A stretch of 25,200 nucleotides of DNA from Poteriospumella lacustris (lineage: Eukaryota > Sar > Chrysophyceae > Chromulinales > Dinobryaceae), in assembly GCA_008000375.1 (NCBI GenBank), contig SMOI01000420.1, positions 1 through 25,200 of the forward strand. Reading direction: 5' to 3'. This document shows positions 18,017 to 25,200 of the stretch, in pieces; position 1 is the first letter of the stretch; every line of letters begins with the position of its first letter. Position numbers and translations under genes: made by a program. The notes under the pieces were generated by a model. It was not told the DNA's origin, made no database searches, and saw only the letters and a program-made list of their open reading frames with translations.

Positions 18017-19339
18017 CTATTTACGTCCCCTTTTCAAGTTCACCGATGCCATGTTTCCACCATTCTTTTTCCATGTCGCACGATCTTTCGAGTCTACGAA
18101 TACGCTCTCTACGGCCTCGCAGTAGCAGTTGCGTAAGTTGTCAAAGGCACAAAAAGTATTTCGTTTGGCGAAAAGGCCGGCAATATCCGCCCTACACGCT
18201 GGACAAGCCTCTTTACCCCCACTCACGTCAAAGCTTGATAAATACGCGTCACCAGGAATATCATTCTCATCCAAGTACTTATCGACCATCACACAACCCA
18301 CAAATTCGGCGTGATGGGTTCCAGCACACTTACTAGGTCGCCCAGCTTCTGTTGTCGCGGGAGTAAGCGTCATCCTCCCATCTTTACGGCCATCCTTCGG
18401 TTCGGGAGTTATATTGGCCGCAATCGTCACGATAGATTGACCACCACACTGAAAGCCCAAGATTGAGACACATTGTAGATTATTTTCGGCCAATTTGTTC
18501 GCCAACGTTTTGTAATTATTGATAACTTTCGGCCACTGACGTATCATTTTCCATAAAAGACCTTCAATCAACACAACAGGCCCATGATAGTTGTCGATAA
18601 TATGATACGAAACCTTCTTGATATCATTCATTCTATTTGTGAAGGTTTTTGCCAACGACCACTTTCTATCGGTTTCTATCGGTATATTATATGGGAATCT
18701 CTCAGATTTGCCGATAAGGAGATTGCTTTGGATTGATACTGTAGTCCAATCTTCTTTCGGATTCGCTAAATCTTTCTTCACATACAAAGCCACTACGTTC
18801 CCATCCACCATTTTCCAATGACATAAGTAGCCAATAAGTTTATAGTCCCATCTCATATTCATTGTCATATTAGTACTTGTTTTCGTTTCCTCATCCGCGA
18901 TCGTTTTTAGCTTTACCTCCCACCCAAGGCAGCCCTTCCGATAATCTTCGCTTCTTCGAAAAGCATAAATTTCTTTGGTGAGCTCGTTGGCGAGCTCGTT
19001 GGTGTCCTGGATGACTTTATTGTCATCGTCATCGAGGAGCGAATCGTCACCACTAGGAAACCTTGTTTTCTGGTTACCGTCAGGGTAAAAATCAGGAGGA
19101 ACTTCCTCCACCAGATCAGCATTGCAAGAGCCCATTTCTGGCCACTTGGTATTCAAATTATTAGATTCAATATGGTCGTCGGTCCTATTGTCGACGCAGA
19201 CATCATGGTCGCCTTTGGCACCAATATTACGTCCAGTCGCTTTTGTAGGATTGCTTCCGATGCGTCCCGCATAACAGTCTCCCGTGGAAGAACTCATCTT
19301 TCTTTGATGTCTAATGTCTTCGAATTTTCGACAAAACAT
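18017..19339 (-). CDS. Deaminase-like zinc-motif protein, AT-rich gene of unknown family
   Basis: Seen: 440 residues from the first in-frame ATG at 19339; an internal ATG at 19297 would give 426. The frame is open upstream to 19405 without an ATG. The C-terminal part has the pattern of zinc-dependent deaminases: a strand pair (CVSILGFQC, QSIVTIAANI), then HAE at residues 343-345, then CPAC at 379-382. In this superfamily His and two Cys bind zinc and Glu moves the proton. The N-terminal half (Asp-rich stretch, then WDYKLIGYL and VVALYVKKD) is not recognised. Known: the fold acts on free nucleosides, RNA, DNA or other substrates, and also occurs in polymorphic toxins. Inferred: a nucleic-acid or nucleotide deaminase is possible; substrate unknown and activity unproven. 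Codons are clearly AT-richer than in the flanking kinase copies, which suggests a different origin. No signal peptide or membrane segment is evident. Confidence 0.6.
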   Translation of the reverse strand: MFCRKFEDIRHQRKMSSSTGDCYAGRIGSNPTKATGRNIGAKGDHDVCVDNRTDDHIESNNLNTKWPEMGSCNADLVEEVPPDFYPDGNQKTRFPSGDDSLLDDDDNKVIQDTNELANELTKEIYAFRRSEDYRKGCLGWEVKLKTIADEETKTSTNMTMNMRWDYKLIGYLCHWKMVDGNVVALYVKKDLANPKEDWTTVSIQSNLLIGKSERFPYNIPIETDRKWSLAKTFTNRMNDIKKVSYHIIDNYHGPVVLIEGLLWKMIRQWPKVINNYKTLANKLAENNLQCVSILGFQCGGQSIVTIAANITPEPKDGRKDGRMTLTPATTEAGRPSKCAGTHHAEFVGCVMVDKYLDENDIPGDAYLSSFDVSGGKEACPACRADIAGLFAKRNTFCAFDNLRNCYCEAVESVFVDSKDRATWKKNGGNMASVNLKRGRK

Positions 19340-19770
19340 TGTGCACGAACAGTCAGCAGTACAAAAGAAAAATTCTCGCCCGCCGACCCGATTCCTGCGA
19401 GTCACTGCAATGTCTCCTCACGTTCCGCGAAATAGTCACCTCAACACGATCTGGGGCTCTGGAGATCTGGGTACCGCAAATGCTCCGCGTCAGCGAATTC
19501 CGGAAATCGATATAAATACTCCACGAAAACTCCGCATTCCAAAAACCAACGCCCACAATACACAACGACCCCAGACCGACCGTGATGAATGATAGATCTC
19601 AGACTGCTGTTGAAGTTGGAAGTCCACACGATGCTGCCACACCTCGCCTCCAAGCATCTTGATGCAATCGTAGGGAGGGGCGGCTGTGCGCTCCGATAGA
19701 TCAAGACGACGGCGGCGCGCAGTGAGCAGACCTCGGGCGAAGTCGATAATCGACCACGAATCTGGTCTGT
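19340..19770. other. Upstream of deaminase-like gene, up to the kinase copy B breakpoint
   Basis: No supported gene. It lies between the deaminase-like start (-) and the point where similarity to kinase copy A begins (about 19770). An open frame on minus (19441-19704) has no family features, but could include an upstream exon of the deaminase-like gene. It shows no visible similarity to the region upstream of kinase copy A. Confidence 0.45.
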
Positions 19771-19773
19771 TTA

Positions 19774-21409
19774 TTCCACGCCAAAGAACGACGAACGGGC
19801 AAAGACGTCGTCCTCAAACCCGTAAAGAACCTCGCGCAGAATCCGAAATCGCAAGAACACGCGGTCCAAGTCAGCCGCACGATTCAATCGTTCTCGCACC
19901 CTACGTTACAGCCCCTGTTGGATTCCGTCGTCAGCAGTGTGGATATTCACAATGTCATCGCCCCGTTGCCCGAGGAAGGTCGTCCGGCGACCGTTTTAAC
20001 CGCCGATCGGTCGTTGTCTCGCTCGGATCATTTGCCGGTGCTCGATACGACCGAAATCACCGCCATTGCCTTGCAGTTGATTCCGTATCTGACGTATCTG
20101 CATGCACAACGCCATCCGTTGACGCAGGAGGCGTTTGTGATGCGCGATTTACGCCCCGACGCGTTGTGGATCCGCGGTCACGGGGCCGCAATGAAAGTCT
20201 CCGTGATCGATCTCAGTGCCGCCATGATGCTGGAGGACATCTACCTGCAATCGCTGGACTACAAGACGCTGCCGTACGTCCCGCCGGAGGTGCTGCACAA
20301 GAAACGCGGCACCTTCCACGACGCCGACCACGACGGCGACGCTGCACACGGCCGCTGCTCGTTGACGTCGGCGGTGGACATGTGGTCGTTGGGCTTGACC
20401 CTGTTGGATCTCGCGACGGGTTACAAGACACGCTCTGTACGACGGGGCAGCAATACCCAACGTGGCAGCATCACCGGTGGCAGTGGAGGGGGAGCAGTGC
20501 CGTCGTCGGGTGTGCAGACGCCGAACAGCGCACTGTCCATGACCCGTTCGAACAGCGGCTCCTCGCTCCACGCGATGATGAACGAACCGGGCATCACGTT
20601 ACCGCCGGCGGCGGCTTTGGCTTCCACTGGCGGCATCGCCTTCGATGGGGCGGGGGCGGGAGTGGGGTTGAACGCGCACACGATGCTCCTCCACCGTCGG
20701 ACGAGTGGACAACAGTCCGCCCTCCTCCAACACCAATTCGCGGCCTTGGCGGCCATGGAGGGGGCCTCGTGTGGAACCAACAACCCCCTGATAGGTACCA
20801 GCGTCGTGTCGTCGTTCGACGAGTCGATCTACCCGAAGCTGACCGAGGTCCAACGCCAGCTGTTTCATCAGTTGTCGCCGTGGGTGCAGGGCTTGATTCG
20901 TGGCTGTCTCGTGGAAGACCCCGACTACCGTGTGACGGCCGCCATGGAACAAGCGTCCGATACCTACGACCGCGAGTTGTTGCGCCATGACAACGCGGTG
21001 CACGCGCTGCGGGTGGCCGAACAGGTAAAAACACACACCGCCAATGGGCTGTACATTGCTCCATCGACAATACGACGACATTAACACCCACGTCCCACTA
21101 CGACCAATGTACACCCACTCGTGTAGGAGGAAGAGCTGCAGCGCCTGCGTCGCGACTACGCCACGTTGACCAGGGACCACGAGGCCCTGCGCCAACGGGT
21201 CGCCCACGAGGACACCAGCGCCCAACAGCAGATCCAGCAGCAGGTACCGTCCCATCACGTGCTGTCCCTCCCTCCTCTCCCACCCCCCGTCTTAACGTGT
21301 GTCTCTGTTCTGTTCGTTATAGACACAAGCGAATGGACAGCTGCGGGAAGAGAACGCGGCGTTGCGCGAGGAAGTCGACCGGTTGCGCAAGGAATTGATT
21401 CGGAAATAG
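19774..21409 (+). pseudogene. 5'-truncated second copy of the kinase-like coiled-coil gene (copy B)
   Basis: Seen: similarity to copy A begins near 19774 (copy A 15469), at codon 25, and continues to about 13 nt after the stop. Exons by comparison: 19774-21024, 21127-21243 and 21323-21409, with introns at the same places (GTAAAA donor; TTATAG at the second acceptor). The frame is open throughout, and the insert differs only by whole codons (for example GGSGGG against GGSAG). Degenerate kinase motifs are the same as in copy A; coiled-coil changes are Val to Gly and Ser to Ala. Upstream, the frame meets TAA at 19747 with no ATG in between and no AG dinucleotide between that stop and the similarity, so no spliced upstream exon can easily supply a start. 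The first in-frame ATG (in VMRDL, about 20139) lies past the Lys. Inferred: a 5'-truncated copy, probably without a functional product, though recent enough to keep its frame. An active alternative product cannot be excluded. Confidence 0.75.
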
Positions 21410-21890
21410 CCGCGTCGTCGTCGGTGCACCGCCGCCGGTGGTGTTGGTGCTTCTGCTGCTGATCCCTCCCCGCGTCCACCCGCCATCCAGCACACGCGGT
21501 GTGATGGGCGATCCACCATCGCGACCCTACTGCTGTGTGTAATCATCTCGTCAATTCAATGTGTTCAACCAAAAATACGCACACCGATCCCACCGCCGGG
21601 GGCATCCTCACGGGGAGTAGGTGTGTACCCTCCATACGCGGCCCCTCCATACGCGGTCCCTCCTTCTGAGCGCCCCAGACAACAGTAGACGTCATATCGA
21701 CTGTACACTTATTTACTACTCTCGTACGCGGTCAGATAGGAGGTGGGGGGTAAGTACACAACGCGTCGTTTACGCAACGGTCGTGTATGTGTGTCGCCAC
21801 TGCCTGTTTTGTGCGCTTCCAATGCGTTACAAACTACACTACCACACACAGACACACAGACCCACAGGTATTCATCGTCTACTTTCGAGT
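21410..21890. other. Intergenic between convergent kinase copy B and FAH gene
   Basis: No supported gene. Similarity to the flank of copy A ends near 21422. Contains a 15-bp direct repeat (21628-21657) and ACAC-rich sequence (about 21838-21866). Confidence 0.5.
21628..21663. repeat. 15-bp direct repeat, two full copies plus partial third
   Basis: Units starting CCCTCCATACGCGG at 21628 and 21643, followed by CCCTCC at 21658. Intergenic. Confidence 0.9.
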
Positions 21891-22931
21891 TTAAATCACA
21901 CCGTTCTCCAAGCGACCCAAGTGCTCGATCTCGATCGCCACCCGGTCGCCGGCCTTCAGCAGCACCGGCGGCTTCAGCGCATAGCCCACGCCCTGCGGGG
22001 TACCGGTCAACACAATGTCTCCAGGTTGGAGGGTGAAGCCCTGCGACAAATGATGCAGAATCTCTCCGATGGGGAAGATCATGTTGCTGGTGTGGCCGTC
22101 TTGACGCAGGATGCCGTTCAACCACAGGCGAATCGACAACGATTGGGCATTCGCACCGCCACCGCCACCGCCACCGCCACCGCCACCGGTCACGGCACCG
22201 GTCAAGGTCGATTTGTGGACCAACATCGGCCCCAACGGACACGTGTGATCCAGGGTCTTCCCTTTGAACCATTGTCCATGGTGACGTTGAATGTCCCGGG
22301 ACGTGCAGTCGTTGGCAATGGCGAAGCCGTAGACATAGTCCATCGCCTCGTCGACGGCGATGTCGCGTCCTTTCTTCCCGATGACCACCGCCAGTTCCGC
22401 CTCATAATCCAACCATTGCGTAATACGCGCATGGCTTTCAATGTTGCCCCCGGGCCCCACAATCGTCGAGGGAGCCTTCGTGAAGAATTGTGGGTACTTC
22501 GGGGCATCGGGCGTGTTGCCCGTCGGCGCGGCGGAGGTGGTACCGATCCCGCGCACTTTATCCGCCGCCGCCACTTCGGCCACGTGGTCTTTGTAGTTTT
22601 TGCCGACACAGAGCAGGTTCCGACGTGGGACCGGGATCGGCGAGAGCAGCGACACAGCCGCGGCATCGACGATCGCCGTGGCCGGGGCGGTGGTGTTGAC
22701 GGCCGCTTGCAGCCATTGGACACCGTCGTCGCCCAGTTCGATGAAACTGTTCATATCATGCACCTTCGCGGCGTCAAAGGTCTTGGTGGCCTGATTCAAC
22801 GCCTGGATATCGACGATCTTCGTGGGAGACGTGATCGCATGCCCCGCGAAGGCCGGCGTCGAGGAGGCCACAATGGCGCCAATACGTTGGCCAACAGCCT
22901 TGGCGTGTTGAAACGTCACCAAACGAACCAT
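21891..22931 (-). CDS. Fumarylacetoacetate hydrolase family protein (FAHD1-like)
   Basis: Known: FAH-fold enzymes use Mg2+ or Mn2+ to hydrolyse or decarboxylate beta-keto acids such as acylpyruvates or oxaloacetate; FAHD1 is mitochondrial in animals. Seen: 346 residues from the ATG at 22931. Family blocks: LLCVGKNYKDHVAE at about 106-119, PQFFTKAPSTIVGPGG at 147-162, DYEAELAVVIG with metal-type Glu177 and Glu179, GFAIANDCTSRDIQ with Asp208, WFKGKTLDHTCPLGP at 221-235, then IGEILHHLSQGFTLQPGDIVLTGTP and the C-terminal GDRVAIEIEHLG. The N-terminal 100 residues are longer than in the shortest homologues and could include a targeting part, but no clear presequence is visible. A run of about ten Gly (249-258), encoded by CCACCG repeats on the plus strand, sits in a loop before the LSIRLWLNG strand. 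Single exon. Confidence 0.93.
   Translation of the reverse strand: MVRLVTFQHAKAVGQRIGAIVASSTPAFAGHAITSPTKIVDIQALNQATKTFDAAKVHDMNSFIELGDDGVQWLQAAVNTTAPATAIVDAAAVSLLSPIPVPRRNLLCVGKNYKDHVAEVAAADKVRGIGTTSAAPTGNTPDAPKYPQFFTKAPSTIVGPGGNIESHARITQWLDYEAELAVVIGKKGRDIAVDEAMDYVYGFAIANDCTSRDIQRHHGQWFKGKTLDHTCPLGPMLVHKSTLTGAVTGGGGGGGGGGGANAQSLSIRLWLNGILRQDGHTSNMIFPIGEILHHLSQGFTLQPGDIVLTGTPQGVGYALKPPVLLKAGDRVAIEIEHLGRLENGVI
22155..22192 (-). repeat. Hexanucleotide repeat encoding a Gly run in the FAH gene
   Basis: CCACCG repeated about six times on the plus strand, read on minus as GGT/GGC Gly codons. The two-codon unit keeps the frame whatever the copy number. Confidence 0.9.
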
Positions 22932-23287
22932 GATTCACTGACCGGGACTGAGATAGCGTTAGTCTCTTCTGAAATGTGGAGCAACGAGAGTCAGAAGACG
23001 ACAAATCAGTCGACGCATCTTGTTGTGGGTGTACTCAGACTCCCAGACGCCCACAGTGTCCCAGCTTTTGCTCAGAAACGTAACTTCCCAGAATGCCTCA
23101 GAGTTTGGCGCCCACCAAATACACACATAGTATGTACACCCTCCTACCCCCTCCCCTCCCCCTGACAGTTCTGGTCGATCCAATTAAATCGAACGAGTCA
23201 CCCAGAGGAGACGACCAACCGTTGTTGCCGAGGCGGGGTCCGCCACCGACAGCAGCAGAGACAGCCGTACCACACTGTACACTGTAC

Positions 23288-23525
23288 TGTACTACTCTGT
23301 TCACAGATCTTTGTCGCCGAACGAAACGGGCGAGCGACCGCAACCAGCCTAGCTCTTGAAGTTTAAATTTAAATAGGTGTGTTACAAATCCTCACTTCAA
23401 CAGTGGGTTCAAGTTGTGTGTGGAATGAGCAAACGAGGATTGAAAGAGGTCAAGCGAGGATTGGAGGCCAGACAAAATTGTCGGTTTCACGTACGGCGAC
23501 AAAGATCTGTGAGCAGAGTAGTACA
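23288..23525. repeat. Inverted repeat, 32-nt arms (31 of 32 match), 174-nt spacer
   Basis: The left arm (23288-23319) starts TGTACTACTCTG and ends TTTGTCGCCG; the right arm (23494-23525) is its reverse complement with one mismatch (T against C at arm position 13). Beyond the arms, pairing continues imperfectly on the inner side. The spacer contains a TTTAAATTTAAA palindrome (23362-23373) and no coding sequence. It could be a small nonautonomous element or a foldback structure; no target-site duplication was established. Confidence 0.85.
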
Positions 23526-23743
23526 CTGTGCATGCTCCGTATACGTGTCTTACTAATGGAGAGTTACATGTCTTGCTAACAGACTATAACCTATCTCCCT
23601 GCGAGACTTACTAACTACGGAGGGCCCTCGAAGACCCCCTCTCCCTTTCTCTTTCTCTCTTTCTTTCGCACATCGGGGGATATAGACTACCAACTACCAT
23701 AACAAATCGTCCAGTTACACTCACCGACGTCGTCCACCAGGAC

Positions 23744-23974
23744 CAGGGCGAGAAGTACCAACTGTCTGAGGGGTCCGAGCACTCCTCATCTCTCACTAAT
23801 ACACAGCGCGCAGGCGCCGTCAGGGCGAGAAGTACCAACTGTCTGAGGGGTCCGAGCACTCCCCATCTCTTACTAATACACAGCGCACATGTGCCGTCAG
23901 GGCGAGAAGTACCAACTGTCTGAGGGGTCCGAGCACTCCCCATCTCTTACTAATACACAGCGCACAAGGCACAT
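23744..23974. repeat. Tandem repeat, 77-bp unit, three copies
   Basis: Units begin CAGGGCGAGAAGTACCAACT at 23744, 23821 and 23898, a constant period of 77. Copies 2 and 3 are nearly identical; copy 1 differs at several bases (for example CTCATCTCTCAC against CCCATCTCTTAC). The last copy degenerates in its final part. Confidence 0.95.
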
Positions 23975-24419
23975 TATTGATAACCGTCGTCGTCGGTCTG
24001 GGCATCGCTCACATGGCCAACCGCGACAACTGAAAGAACACACCACAACATCAAACAAAAACAACACATACACAAGCCACAAGCCACAAGCCACCATCGC
24101 ATCGTACAGACACATCCTCTGCGGTGGGACCTCTGAGAGACACGTGGGGCGGCTTCACCACACGAGTCTGCACCCCACACCCCACACACCACCACTACCA
24201 CTACCATCGCCAATGTGGGGTAAAAGAGAACAGGAAACATACACAAGAAACGAGCAAAGGAGTCATCGACGAACAGCGTCAACGACCCCGATAGACATGC
24301 GATACCCACCCAACCGTCCCACCAACGGACAAAGTACCGCTCGCTACACACAGCGGTGAGGTGTGATCGATACAGACACCGGTACCGGTACGGGTCAGTT
24401 CTCGTCGGAGAACACGTCA

Positions 24420-24500
24420 CGGTGGACGTCGTGGTCGTCGACCATGTCGTCGCTGAAGCCACCACTGTCACCACTGTCACCACCACTACCACCATAACGA
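24420..24500. repeat. Simple triplet-like repeats beside the retroelement fragment
   Basis: GTCGTCG-type and CACCACTGTCACC-type repeats. They create hydrophobic or acidic low-complexity peptides in the minus frames that extend the retroelement reading frame without being part of it. Confidence 0.7.
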
Positions 24501-24564
24501 TCATCAAAACCATCGATACGGTCGTCACCGACCTCGTCCTGTGTCTCCCAGTCGAGAGACCAGC

Positions 24565-25200
24565 AACGTAGTCCCCACAAAACCGTATGAAGGGTTTGGT
24601 TGCTTTGGGGGCAATGACCAAACAGGATGCAATGGCTGAATCGGATGGTTCGTAGAAGTATTGACGAAGGCGAGTGAATTCGGCCTTTGCATTCTCAAAG
24701 AGACGGGGGTTGATTGACCGTGCGCGTGGCTTGAGAGAGGCGGGCAACCCATTTGTCCATTGAAGCTCAAGCGGAGGAGCGTCAATCCCTTCCCAATTCT
24801 GGGGAACGAAAACTTGTAGACCTTTGGTCTCTAACAGATTGATAACATCTGTCGAAGCGGCAAAGTCGGGATGTACTTGCTTCCCGAATTGAGAGAAGTA
24901 TTCCTTGACAGAGTCTTCATATCCCATTTCCATGAAGTGTAAAGCTTCAGAGAAATTGACGGGAACAGGAGCATGAGCAAGCAGTGTGGACCAAGGGTCG
25001 ATGGTTGGTAACTGGTGAGAGGGACTTGTCGGTGAGGCGGCAGAAGAATCTGTTACGGCCGACAGAGTGGGGCGTTTGAGCAAGCGTACCGATGGGGATT
25101 TGGGGACGGTATCGATAGAATGTGAAAGCATGGAAACAAAAAACTGGCCAAAATGAAAAAGAATATCAGGTAAACCAATGATAACGGTGTTGTGCACCAT
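24565..25200 (-). mobile_element. Ty3/gypsy-type retroelement pol fragment (start of reverse transcriptase)
   Basis: Seen: minus-strand open frame entering from the right edge. About 212 residues are compatible with pol, ending in ASCLVIAPK and then FIRFCGDYV, the conserved fingers segment at the start of reverse transcriptase (compare RFCVDYR in many gypsy elements). The upstream block ending RLRQYFYEPSDSAIA matches the usual lead-in. Immediately after DYV the frame changes to unrelated simple-sequence peptide, so the palm with its YxDD motif, RNase H and integrase are absent on this side. The ATG at 25200 may be internal, because the element could continue beyond the window. Inferred: truncated, inactive remnant. 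Assignment rests on the short RT segment. Confidence 0.65.

Larger units (their letters stand above)
22932..24564. other. Gene-poor, repeat-rich intergenic region
   Basis: About 1.6 kb without a supported gene. It holds an inverted repeat (23288-23525), a 77-bp tandem array (23744-23974), CT-rich stretches (about 23640-23670), CACC-rich stretches (about 24158-24212) and a trinucleotide-like stretch (about 24420-24500). Open frames are repeat-derived and change frame between copies of the 77-bp unit, since 77 is not divisible by three. Confidence 0.6.

Noticed and set aside
19686-20990. Plus-strand open frame of 434 codons over kinase copy B
   Set aside because: It is in another frame of copy B, starts at GTG and is Arg-rich. 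The frame matching copy A carries the kinase motifs.
23744-23974. Possible CRISPR array
   Set aside because: The 77-bp units are directly adjacent with no unique spacers, and the genome is eukaryotic.
23611-24115. Minus-strand open frames with repeated peptides
   Set aside because: They arise from the 77-bp repeat. Since 77 is not a multiple of three, each copy is read in a different phase, so this is not a designed protein repeat.
23974-24564. Continuation of the pol frame to a 408-codon protein
   Set aside because: After DYV the peptide becomes Val/Thr-rich simple sequence and then Cys/Trp-rich sequence with no RT motifs, so it is read-through of unrelated DNA.
24395-24580. Acidic minus-strand peptide as a possible last exon joined to the pol-like frame
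   Set aside because: The intron would have to be only about 25 nt with a poor donor. The peptide is mostly encoded by triplet-like repeats.

Overview
The window is nuclear DNA from a eukaryotic microbe, most likely a protist. It has genes on both strands, short GT-AG introns (45 to about 180 nt), secreted EGF-type and Golgi-type proteins, a TFIIH subunit, long single-residue runs (Gln, Ser, Gly, His) and many microsatellites. There are no operons and no bacterial ribosome binding sites. The lineage cannot be fixed from the sequence. A Crinkler/RHS-like NTPase and a Ty3/gypsy-type reverse transcriptase fragment are compatible with several protist groups.

Layout. 1-1032 (-): 5' part of a secreted EGF-domain protein that runs off the left edge; its first exon and intron were resolved by reading the reverse strand. 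1549-3378 (-): TFIIH subunit p52/Tfb2. 4027-4739 (+): four-exon gene for a small His-rich coiled-coil protein. 5227-7008 (-): GT61-type glycosyltransferase with a poly-Gln run. 7776-10454 (-): large multi-pass membrane protein of unknown family. 11156-11980 (+): GT25-type glycosyltransferase whose 5' exon is unresolved. 12863-14941 (+): two-exon Crinkler/RHS-like P-loop NTPase. 15396-17138 (+): three-exon kinase-like protein with a C-terminal coiled coil (copy A). 18017-19339 (-): AT-richer gene with a deaminase-like zinc motif. About 19774-21409 (+): near-identical but 5'-truncated second kinase copy (copy B). 21891-22931 (-): fumarylacetoacetate hydrolase family enzyme. 22932-24564: repeat-rich, gene-poor, with a long inverted repeat and a 77-bp tandem array. 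24565-25200 (-): retroelement pol fragment.

The left half (1-11 kb) reads as ordinary genes: transcription/repair, secretory-pathway glycosylation, membrane and secreted proteins. The right half looks dynamic: a segmental duplication with a mosaic identity pattern, an AT-rich gene of possibly foreign origin between the two copies, an expansion-type NTPase, retroelement debris and tandem or inverted repeats. No pathway clearly joins these genes. The only partial theme is glycosylation (GT61 and GT25).

The most interesting items are the deaminase-like gene between the two kinase copies, the degenerate kinase motifs shared by both copies, and the EGF gene, where either splicing or retaining the first intron gives a hydrophobic signal-like N-terminus in the same downstream frame.
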